DNA of 64,000 nucleotides from assembly GCA_964529405.1 (NCBI GenBank), contig CAZGWE010000001.1, positions 36,965-100,964 on the forward strand, given 5' to 3'. The DNA comes from CAZGWE01 sp964529405. GTDB lineage: Bacteria > Patescibacteriota > UBA1384 > XYA2-FULL-43-10 > 1-14-0-10-43-13. Below the pieces are notes generated by a model. It worked only from the letters and a program-made list of their open reading frames with translations. It did not search any database and was not told where the DNA came from. Positions 16,354-23,340 of this stretch are shown one piece after another. Position numbers and translations under genes: made by a program. Position 1 is the first letter of the stretch. Each line of letters starts with the position of its first letter.

Positions 16354-16459
16354 ATGGCAAATAATTCAATTGATGATAGACGATAGAAATTGGAAGTTTG
16401 AGTTTGAAGATAGAGGCTGGATTTCTAACTTCTATACTTCGAACTTCAAGATTTTGTCA
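16354..16459. repeat. Intergenic hairpin element (copy 2 of the GATG...GACGATAGA family)
   Basis: It begins GATGATAGACGATAGA (16371) and contains TAGAGG/TTCTAACTTCTA words that pair imperfectly. It ends near 16458, next to the gatA stop. It resembles the elements at 3719 and 49931 in its first 16 bases, length class and position between codirectional genes. The right arm looks shorter than in the other two copies. Confidence 0.6.
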
Positions 16460-18008
16460 TTAAATTGACACTGGTTTTCTTGAGTGCCACTCCGTTTCTA
16501 GCTGGAAAACGTGTCCGACGTTTAATAGCGTCTGTTCTCCCCACATCGGCCCGATGAGCTGCATGCCGACGGGCAGGTCGCGGTCGTCCCGATTGACGAA
16601 ACCGGCGGGCAGGCTAAGGGCGGGCAGTCCGGCCGGATTGACCGGCACGGTCATAATGTCGCTCATATACATCGCAAGGGGATTAGCCGCTTTTTCGCCG
16701 AATTTAAAAGCCGGCGTAGGGGAGACCGGGGTGGCCAAAATATCAACCTCTTTAAATACCCGTTCGAAATCTCTTTTAATTAAAGTCCTAACTTTCTGCG
16801 CTTTCTTATAATAAGCATCATAATAGCCGGCCGACAAGACATAGCTCCCAAGCATAATCCTCCGCTTTGCCTCCGCGCCAAAGCCCTCCGCCCGGCTCTT
16901 TAGGTAAACATCTAGGATGGAAAGCTTGTCAGCTAGACAGCTAGTCAGCTGGTCAGCACCTTCTCGAACTGTCTTGCTGTCTTGCTGTCTTGCTGTCTTG
17001 CTTGATTTTATTGTCGACAAACCATATCTAATCCCATCGTACCTTGCCAAGTTGGAGGAAACCTCCGCCGGCATCAAGATATAATAAACCGCCAAGGCAT
17101 ACTTGCTCATCGGCAAGGACACCGGCACGATTTTTGCTCCCATTTTTTCAAGTTGCCCGATACCCTCTTTCACTATCCTCTCAACATCCTCATCCATCCC
17201 TTGACCAAAAAATTCTTTTGGAACGCCAATTCTCATATTCCGTAATTCGTAATTCGTAATTCGTAATTCTTTACTATAATCCGGCGCTTCTTTTTCTGAC
17301 GAGGTGGAGTCATACCTATCATGACCGGCCATATATTTAAGCAGGATCGCACTGTCTTCAACGGTTTTGGCCATCGGTCCGGCCTGGTCAAGCGAGGAGG
17401 CCATAGCGACGGTTCCATATCTGGAAACCCGGCCGTAGGTCGGTTTTAAGCCGGTGATACCGCAAAATGAAGCTGGCTGGCGGATCGAGCCGCCGGTATC
17501 GGTGCCAATGGNNNNNNNNNNCCCGGCCCAAGTCCCAGGGATTTCTGGTTGTCCGGGGACTGTCCCCTGAGAGGACTGTCCCCTTTGCTGTGGCATAAGC
17601 AGAAGTTTCGGTTGACGAGCCCATAGCAAATTCATCAAGATTAGTTTTGCCGATTAGCACCGCACCGGCCTGCCATAACTTTGCTGTTACAGTCGATTCA
17701 TAGGCCGGCACAAAATCATCTAATATTTTTGAAGCGGCTGTTGTCCGAATACCTTTAGTCAAAAACAGGTCTTTGACCGCGATCGGTATGCCGTCAATTT
17801 CCGACATTGTTTTGCCGGAATTTCTGCGCTCGTCCGAAGCTTTGGCCATCTCCATGGCCTTTTCTTTTGCTAGTGTTATATAAGCGCCAACTTTGGATTC
17901 TACAGCTTCAATGCGATCAAAAACAGCCTCGGTCAGTTCGACCGAAGTGATCTCGCCTTTTGACAATTTGCCAGAGGCTTGTTTGATTGTCAATTCATGT
18001 AACAACAT
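16460..18008 (-). CDS. gatA: Asp/Glu-tRNA(Asn/Gln) amidotransferase subunit A, interrupted by a gap
   Basis: Amidase subunit that releases ammonia from glutamine. The N-terminal part shows GIPIAVKDLF with the catalytic Lys; after ten N (17512-17521) the frame shifts to IGTDTGGSIRQPASFCG with the nucleophilic Ser. The expected GSSGGS segment with the cis-Ser falls inside the gap, so the gap is longer than ten bases and the frame change is not evidence of a broken gene. Three insertions have repeat-like DNA: GTVLSGDSP (17555-17583), ELRITNYELRN (17241-17269) and SKTARQQDSKTVREGADQLTS (16924-17003). It is followed by a repeat element. Confidence 0.93.
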
Positions 18009-18068
18009 AATGAAAAATAACAGACAGTTAAACTCTAATTTTAGAAATTTAATATTAGAGTTTTTGAT

Positions 18069-18359
18069 TTATTCAAACACTCCCGGCACCGCAAAGAATC
18101 CATCCTTAAATTCCGGCGCATTTTGGGCAATATCATCATAATTAATGCCTGATTCTTCGATTTTGTCTTCCCTGGTTACATTGGCTAATCCGGTCACATT
18201 GGCAGTCGGCTCCACCCCCTCCGTCTCAACTTCTGATAATTGGTTAACGTAGTCCAAAATAGAGGAAAGCTGCCCGGCATACTTTTCCTCTTCTTCGGGG
18301 GTTAATTCAAGCCTCGAGAGCTTGGCGATATGTTTGGTTTGATTGATATCAATTGGCAT
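18069..18359 (-). CDS. gatC: Asp/Glu-tRNA(Asn/Gln) amidotransferase subunit C
   Basis: A small protein (96 aa) that wraps around GatA and stabilises the complex. The start MPIDINQTKHIAKLSRLELT matches the family; the open frame extends 39 codons further upstream without homology or a ribosome site, so 18359 is chosen. The hallmark LSRLELTPEEEEKYAGQL is visible. It lies 60 bases upstream of gatA on the same strand. Confidence 0.93.
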   Translation of the reverse strand: MPIDINQTKHIAKLSRLELTPEEEEKYAGQLSSILDYVNQLSEVETEGVEPTANVTGLANVTREDKIEESGINYDDIAQNAPEFKDGFFAVPGVFE

Positions 18360-18492
18360 AAATGGATAGCTAACTAACCCGATGAGCGGATAAACTAATT
18401 TGTTTAATCCGTTATCCGTTTCTGAAATTGAAAATGCCTGCATTTTAAACTTACCACTTCCCCAAACCGGATTCAAGTCCGGCTACAAAAAT

Positions 18493-18520
18493 GGCGCCCG
18501 CTGACTTGTCAGCGGGCGCC
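18493..18520 (-). terminator. Terminator of the 75-aa gene
   Basis: GGCGCCCGCTGAC and GTCAGCGGGCGCC form a perfect 13-pair stem with a two-base loop. On the minus strand it is followed by ATTTTTG. It separates the small gene (18636-18863) from gatC. Confidence 0.85.
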
Positions 18521-18635
18521 GGAAGCCCTTTTCTTACCCCCCTTCGAATAGCGTTATTTTTAACTTAGCATAAGCCAATCCGAAACGCAACAAAGACCGC
18601 AAAGGAGAAAGACCTTAAACCGGTCCGCTGCCAAA

Positions 18636-18863
18636 TCACGTCCATGTCCGCTCGACCACGACACTCTTTTCAACCAAAGTGCCCCCTTTGGAATTAGCGA
18701 AGCTTTCCGCCGCTTTTTCTGCCCTTTGATTGAGTTCGTCATCGGAAATATCGCGGACATCGTTAATGAAGCGAGCCATCCAGCTCACCTTGCCGCTCCG
18801 GTCCCGCCATTGAAACCGGACTTTGGCATCAGGGGGAAATTCAGTTTGTTGATTATCAGCCAT
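18636..18863 (-). CDS. Small protein of unknown function (75 aa)
   Basis: I do not recognise it. The ATG is preceded by AGGAGG at 5 bases. The sequence is soluble and acidic (FPPDAKVRFQWRDRSGKVSWMARFINDVRDISDDELNQRAEKAAESF), with a beta-rich first half and a helical second half. An 11-bp inverted repeat lies just upstream (18886-18915) and a strong terminator downstream. It may be transcribed by read-through from the structured RNA to its right or from a promoter I cannot see. Confidence 0.75.
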   Translation of the reverse strand: MADNQQTEFPPDAKVRFQWRDRSGKVSWMARFINDVRDISDDELNQRAEKAAESFANSKGGTLVEKSVVVERTWT

Positions 18864-18885
18864 GATAACCTCCTCAAACCAAAAA

Positions 18886-18915
18886 TACCAATTAATCGCG
18901 GATAATTAATTGGTA
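18886..18915. promoter_or_regulatory. 11-bp inverted repeat in front of the 75-aa gene
   Basis: TACCAATTAAT and ATTAATTGGTA pair perfectly around TCGCGGAT. On the minus strand the arm is followed by TTTTTGG and then, within 20 bases, the AGGAGG site of the gene. It could be an operator or an attenuator-like hairpin. Confidence 0.45.
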
Positions 18916-18927
18916 GAAATAACAAAA

Positions 18928-18976
18928 GAAGCGGCAGCCCGTGCAAACAACAATGTGTGTGCTAGGCTGCCGCTTC
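18928..18976 (-). terminator. Terminator of the large structured RNA
   Basis: GAAGCGGCAGCC and GGCTGCCGCTTC form a perfect 12-pair stem with a 25-base loop. On the minus strand the 3' arm is followed by TTTTGTTATTTC. It starts 9 bases after the tRNA-like domain. Confidence 0.8.
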
Positions 18977-18984
18977 GGCAAAAT

Positions 18985-19057
18985 TCGGCTGGCCGGGATT
19001 CGAACCCGGTACCTCCCCGCGTTACGGGGTGCTCAAGCCAGTAGAGCTTACCAGCCG
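18985..19057 (-). tRNA. tRNA-like domain (degenerate tRNA, possibly Val-AAC) at the 3' end of the structured RNA
   Basis: A cloverleaf can be drawn: seven-pair acceptor CGGCTGG/CCAGCCG with discriminator A, four-pair D stem GCTC/GAGC, and T arm CCGGG-TTCGAAT-CCCGG with a perfect T loop. The anticodon arm has only four pairs, CCCC/GGGG, around GTAACGC (AAC in the anticodon position). A14 and A21 of the D loop are missing, there is one extra base before the D stem, and no CCA is encoded. It could be a decayed tRNA or a tRNA mimic that recruits tRNA-processing enzymes. Confidence 0.45.
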
Positions 19058-19675
19058 AACGGAGGGGGACGGATACTGTCCGAATTGGTGGGATTGGGCC
19101 TGTTCGAGGCTTGAGTCCCATAGTGCCAAGTGCGCCGACCAAGGCGCAATGCACACCAATTCCGGATACCCGCCCCCTTTGGGCGGCGTGCTGATTGCGC
19201 GCGCAATCTGGATGACGATGATTCGCGAGGATGATCAGTCCTCGCGGGCGCTAGCCCGTAAAAACGTCATCCAAGCACCGCCCGCTTCGCCCGGTTTGTC
19301 CTCCGCTGGGACAGGTTACAGGTCAAACGTGTTAGACCGGTAACCGCTTTCCCGTCCGGACAAACCGGGCGCCCCCGCATCTCCGACTTCTTCTGACGCC
19401 TCCGCCGCCATTCGGCGGTCTCGCCGGGCGTCCGGCGCGGAAAAGGTTAGACTTGGAACCAGGCCGCCTTGTAGAGGCTTATTCAGCCCGCACCAAGCGG
19501 CTTTTCGGTTTGTTTCACCATTTCCTTTCCGGATCACGGAAAACAAAACCCCGCCTTAGATGCCCCGGCGGGTAGGGCCAGACAGGAAGGAACTGAAAGG
19601 CCTATAGGGTCCATATCCCTATGCCTCCTTTCCTTTTTCCAGCGCTTGCCCGGCGGCAGCTGGAATTCTGCTGCC

Positions 19676-19704
19676 ACATTAACACACAAACGCTAATATG
19701 TCAA
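19676..19704 (-). promoter_or_regulatory. Promoter of the large structured RNA
   Basis: On the minus strand: TTGACA (-35, perfect), exactly 17 bases, TAATGT (-10). Transcription would start near 19669, where the structured, GC-rich sequence begins. This is the best promoter match in the window. Confidence 0.8.
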
Positions 19705-19766
19705 TAGTTTTAATCAAAAAGGTGGCTCCGGTAATGGAGCAATAACATACTATCTAGTCCTAGACA

Positions 19767-19879
19767 TAATATTGTTCGAATGATGTTTGTTGAATTGAGA
19801 ACTATTCCCACTGGCGCTGAGTTTTTGTGTCTTGCATCTAATGTAATAGTTCTCGTCGCAGACTCCTCGAACAATATTA
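19767..19879. repeat. Nested inverted repeat between the structured RNA and ligA
   Basis: TAATATTGTTCGA (19767-19779) pairs perfectly with TCGAACAATATTA (19867-19879). Inside, GAGAACTATT (19797-19806) pairs with AATAGTTCTC (19845-19854). The 113-base element has two perfectly conserved arms, which suggests selection or recent insertion. It lies downstream of ligA on the minus strand; no U-run, so not a standard terminator. Confidence 0.65.
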
Positions 19880-19920
19880 TTCCCTGATATCGTTCGAGAT
19901 TCCGATCGAGAACTTTTTCC

Positions 19921-22048
19921 TTACTTTATCATCCCCAAAAACTCCTTCTCATCAATCGTCTTTATTCCCAGCTTTTTAGCCTTATCAAACTTAGAACCCG
20001 GATCTTCGCCGACAATAACGTAGCCGGTTTTCGAAGTGACGGAGGAGGCGACAGTGCCGCCATATTGGACGATTGTTTTATGCGCTTCGTCACGGGTCAT
20101 TGTTTCGAGAGAACCGGTAACAACAAACGTCTTATCTTTCAATTTATTGGCGACGATGGGGGAATGGTATTTTTTAACTTTGACGCCATGTTTATTTAAC
20201 CGCTCGACAAAGTCGACATTCTTCTTATGCGAGAGCCAATCTGAAATCGAATCGGCCACTTTTTTGCCAATGCCGTACATCCGCTCGAGCTCTTCCCTAT
20301 CCGCTGCCAGAAATTTTTCAAGCCCGCCAAACTGTTTAGCCAGATCAATGGCCGTTTCAAAACCAACCATCGGAATACCAAGAGCATAGATAAAACGGTC
20401 AAGCGAGATTTCTTTAGCGCCGGCAATCGAATCAATCAAATTGGCCGCCGATTTTTCAGCAAAACGCTCTAATGGCTCGATGTCTCCTATCTTTAGTTCG
20501 AAGAGATCAGAGGCATCTTTTATTAGACCCTCATCGATTAGCCGATCAATAATCTTTGGTCCCAAGCCGTCAATATCAAAAGCCGCTTTGCTGACAAAGT
20601 GCTCGATCTTTAATTTCTCAATAGCAAAACAAATTTTGTTAGCGCATTTGTAAGCCACCTCACCTTCTTTACGCTCAACCGGACCGCCGCAGATTGGGCA
20701 AATCTTTGGCATGTGGAACTTTTTCTCTTTGCCGGTTCTCAACTCCTTGATCGATTTAACAACCTCCGGAATAACATCACCAGCCTTGCGGATAATGACT
20801 GTGTCGCCGATTTTGATATCCTTGCGTTCTATTTCATCAATATTGTGCAGGGTTGCGCGTGAAACTGTTGAACCGGCCACCTCGACCGGACGGAGATGAG
20901 CGACTGGCGTCAGCGTGCCTGTCCGGCCAACCTGGACTTGGATATCCTCGATAACAGTCGTCACCTCCTCGGCCGGCCATTTGAAGGCAATGGCGCCGCG
21001 CGGCGATTTACCAACCACGCCCATGCGCTTAAACAATTTTTCATCGTTAATATTTACCACCATGCCATCGATTTGATAGGGTAACCGCGCGCGCTTCTTG
21101 GCCCACTCTTGCCAGGTTTTGATAACACTCTCAATCGAGGGACAAAAGTGATTATTGAGATTGACCGGGAACCCCAGGTCTTTGGCAATCTTGTGGCCAT
21201 CTTCGTGAGTCCTGGGGACTGTCCCCAAAGGGGACTGTCCCCAGTCGATGATCTTATCTGATTTCAAAAAAATAATATCATAGGCCATAAAATCAAGATT
21301 GCGAGAGGCGGTGATTTTCGGGTCGAGCTGGCGCAGCGAGCCGGCGGCGGCGTTGCGGGGGTTGGCGAAGAGGTTCTGGCCGTCGGCCAGGCGTTCGGCG
21401 TTGATGCGTTCGAAGTGGCGGCGGTCGATGTAGACCTCGCCGCGCACTTCTCTTGCGCTCTTCGTTCAAGGCCTCGAAACTTTTTACGGGCATATAGGCC
21501 TCGCCGCGGACGATGAGGCGTTTACCTTTGGCTTGATTGTAATATTTTGACCGCCGGCGAAGCGTCAGCGGAATGGCCCGAATCGTTTTAATATTTTGAG
21601 TGATGTCTTCGCCGACATAACCGTTGCCACGAGTCAGACCGCGCATCAGTTCCCCGTCCTCATAAATTAAACTAATCGCCAAGCCATCCATTTTGACTTC
21701 GCAGTAAAAGCCGGATTGGTCAACCAGGTGATGATTGACCAAGCGAGAAATACGCTCGTACCAAGCTTTGATTTCTTCTTCGTTAAAAGCGTCGTTTAAG
21801 GAAAGCATCGGCACATCGTGCTCGACATTTTTGAATGATTTGGCCGGTTGGCCGCCAACTTTTTGCGAGGGCGAATTCTTGTCCCCAAACTCCGGAAATT
21901 CAGCTTCCAGATCGACTAATTCATTCATCAAAGAATCATAGTCGGCATCGGTCACCTTAGGATCATTCAGAACATGATAGCGATAACGCATATCGTCAAT
22001 ATACCGGCGCAGCTTTTCAATTCTCTCTTTAGCCTCTTGTTTATCCAT
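19921..22048 (-). CDS. ligA: NAD-dependent DNA ligase, interrupted by a frameshift and partial duplication
   Basis: Seals nicks during replication and repair. From 22048: the Ia domain (MRYRYHVLNDPKVTDADYD) and nucleotidyl lysine motif CEVKMDGLAISLIYE. At about 21460 the frame breaks: LIVRGEAYMPVKSFEALNEER is followed in another frame by VRGEVYIDRRHFERINAER, two versions of the same 18-residue segment. The second version (21300-21445) uses almost only G/C-ending codons, unlike the rest. After it the gene continues normally: OB fold, zinc finger (CPICGG...CANKIC), HhH and BRCT domains. An insertion WGQSPLGTVP is encoded by a 29-bp repeat (21214-21242). Probably an intact gene with a chimeric assembly patch. 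Confidence 0.88.
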
Positions 22049-22057
22049 AAATTCTCA

Positions 22058-22098
22058 TTCTCCTCCCCTTTAAAGGGGAGGCGCAGGCGGGGGTTAAT
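22058..22098. repeat. REP-like palindrome in front of ligA
   Basis: CTCCCCTTTAAAGGGGAG (22063-22080) is a perfect 18-base dyad followed by GCGCAGGCGGGGGTTA. Similar 'CTCCCC...GGGGAGG' dyads with G-rich tails are dispersed repeats in many unrelated bacterial genomes (general knowledge). It lies just upstream of the ligA start. Confidence 0.55.
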
Positions 22099-22235
22099 AA
22101 TAATAGTGTCGCATTTAAATATCATATTGTCATTTCAAATCAAGTCCGGAATCAAAACCCTTGTTCATCCCCAATTCTACCCCTAGCAAAGATCATATTC
22201 AAGAAACTGGCTCATTAGGCATTTGGTAGAGGCCC

Positions 22236-22264
22236 TTGACTATTCTGGGCGTTAGTGACATAAT
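22236..22264 (+). promoter_or_regulatory. Promoter of the 78-aa gene
   Basis: TTGACT (-35), 17-base spacer, CATAAT (-10), ending 28 bases before the ATG at 22293. Confidence 0.65.
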
Positions 22265-22292
22265 GGCGCCATCTGAAAGGAGCGAACACACT

Positions 22293-22529
22293 ATGCGGCT
22301 TAAAGTGACCGGTTGTTGTGCATCCGGAGCAGTACGCGAGGAGCTGTTCGATAATTTGGAGAAGACACTGCCAGGCAGGGCGGTTTTTATCCAAAGAGGT
22401 CAACATGGCTTTGCTCTGGAGCTTGAGACGAACGATTGTTTCGCGATCAAGGAACAATCCGATGCGTTCATCAAAGCATTGGATAGCGGCGTCCGCCGCC
22501 TCGAGGTAGTGAACATTACTTTTGCATAG
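22293..22529 (+). CDS. Small protein of unknown function (78 aa)
   Basis: I do not recognise it. The ATG at 22293 (MRLKVTGCCASGAVREELFDNLEKTLPGR) follows AAAGGAG by 10 bases; the longer frame from 22236 would start inside the promoter. The alternation of beta strands and one helix, with paired Cys near residue 8, suggests a small alpha/beta fold. It has its own promoter and terminator and is inserted between minus-strand genes, like the other mini-units in this window. Confidence 0.75.
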   Translation: MRLKVTGCCASGAVREELFDNLEKTLPGRAVFIQRGQHGFALELETNDCFAIKEQSDAFIKALDSGVRRLEVVNITFA

Positions 22530-22552
22530 ACCCCGCCATCCAATGCCTACCA

Positions 22553-22585
22553 CCCCGAAAGCGCTGCCGCTTCCGGGGATTTTTT
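22553..22585 (+). terminator. Terminator of the 78-aa gene
   Basis: CCCCGAAAGCG and CGCTTCCGGGG pair with one mismatch around CTGC, followed by ATTTTTTATA. Confidence 0.85.
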
Positions 22586-22727
22586 ATACTTAGAATCAGT
22601 TTAATGCTGTTCGATTCCTTAGCTTATTAAAAAATACGAAAAATAGACAATCAATAATCATACCGGGCACTGTTATTGTTCTTGTTTTTGCAAGGCTTAA
22701 CATCGTCTATTTTGAACAAAAGAAAAG

Positions 22728-22745
22728 GCCAGGCGTGGGCCCGGC
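22728..22745 (-). terminator. Terminator of the 146-aa gene
   Basis: On the minus strand GCCGGGC and GCCTGGC pair (one G-T) around CCAC, followed by CTTTTCTTTTG, 5 bases after the stop codon at 22750. Confidence 0.75.
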
Positions 22746-22749
22746 GCGA

Positions 22750-23190
22750 TTAGGTTGAATTCGAATTGTTTTGCTGGTTGATTTTGGCCAGCAGTTTTTG
22801 CTTTGGGTTCTCCACTGGTATCGTCGGCCAGTATCTGATGCTCTCGGCTTCATTGACGCAGCATTCTATCTCTGGACTTGGTCTTATTAGTGTGGATTGG
22901 TCGGCAACCAGATACAACTCATCCCTATTACTTAATTGCTTTCCAATCGCACTCGCTGTATCGTTCTCCAGAATATCGCTCCTCTTGACGCCAAAGAGTA
23001 CCAATGCCCGCCCAATATAGCTGGCATCACTCGAATTCTCATAGAGACGCTTCTCGCCACCCAGAGCGAGATAAGCAACCTCCTTGTTGCAGTATTCCAA
23101 GACAACTCCGACCGACAGGGCTGTCTTGATGCGGTCGATCATATCGTCGATCGCCTCCGTGGCGATTATCGCGATCATTGTCCTGCTCAT
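22750..23190 (-). CDS. Protein of unknown function (146 aa)
   Basis: I do not recognise it. The start at 23190 (MSRTMIAIIATEAIDDMIDRIKTAL) is preceded by a purine-rich GGAGGGAGGGACAGGAA tract; 17 upstream codons are rejected because they cover that tract. The N-terminal part is alpha/beta-like; the tail is Asn/Gln/Ser-rich (INQQNNSNST). No signal or membrane segment. Terminator immediately downstream; no good promoter seen. Confidence 0.75.
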   Translation of the reverse strand: MSRTMIAIIATEAIDDMIDRIKTALSVGVVLEYCNKEVAYLALGGEKRLYENSSDASYIGRALVLFGVKRSDILENDTASAIGKQLSNRDELYLVADQSTLIRPSPEIECCVNEAESIRYWPTIPVENPKQKLLAKINQQNNSNST

Positions 23191-23267
23191 TTCCTGTCCC
23201 TCCCTCCACAGGCTCACGTTTGAGCAACTCCGGTTTAACACAAAATTGCAATTTATTCAAATGAAAA

Positions 23268-23289
23268 TTAGTCCCCCGAAGGGGGCTAA
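23268..23289 (-). terminator. Terminator of the lemA-DUF4870-htpX operon
   Basis: On the minus strand TTAGCCCCC and GGGGGACTAA pair around TTC, followed by TTTTCATTTG. A second palindrome, CTGACTGGCGCCGGTCAG, lies at about 23303-23320 between it and the htpX stop. Confidence 0.75.
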
Positions 23290-23340
23290 TGGTCGTATCG
23301 GCCTGACTGGCGCCGGTCAGCCAGCCATTTTAGCTTTGAT

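Larger units (their letters stand above)
18928..19669 (-). ncRNA. Orphan large structured RNA, about 740 nt
   Basis: A GC-rich, gene-free stretch bounded by a consensus promoter (19676-19704) and a 12-pair terminator. Perfect or near-perfect stems visible inside: a 13-pair stem GCCCGGTTTGTCC/GGACAAACCGGGC (19289-19301 with 19358-19370) enclosing GGTTAC/GTAACC; a three-way junction closed by GGATGACG/CGTCATCC (19210-19217 with 19265-19272), holding CGCGAGGA/TCCTCGCG and GGGC/GCCC; a GATTGCGCGCGCAATC dyad; GAATTGGTG/CACCAATTC (19082 with 19162) within a longer imperfect stem; CCGCCG/CGGCGG; CGCCGG/CCGGCG; and TTTCCG/CGGAAA. A tRNA-like fold lies at the 3' end. I looked for RNase P, tmRNA, SRP, 6S and intron core motifs and found none convincing. 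Possible protein frames inside look like shadows of the stems. Confidence 0.65.

Noticed and set aside
16924..17003. CRISPR array (regularly repeated GTCTTGCT units)
   Set aside because: Units are 8 bases, without spacers, and are inside the gatA frame; no cas genes nearby.
16460..18008. gatA as a true pseudogene
   Set aside because: The frame change coincides exactly with an N gap of arbitrary length; both halves are otherwise intact.
19062..19173. Second tRNA next to the tRNA-like domain
   Set aside because: A 9-pair closing stem and a D-arm-like hairpin exist, but there is no T loop and no anticodon stem; it is a long hairpin.
19316..19546. Open frames on both strands across the GC-rich block (for example 76 aa and 104 aa)
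   Set aside because: They run through perfect stems, have no ribosome binding sites and show low-complexity Arg/Ala/Gly composition, as expected of structured GC-rich DNA.
19548..19634. SRP RNA-like GGAAGGAA segment on the plus strand
   Set aside because: The GGAAGGAA lies in a loop without the tetraloop-plus-symmetric-loop order of SRP helix 8, and the promoter and terminator point to the minus strand.
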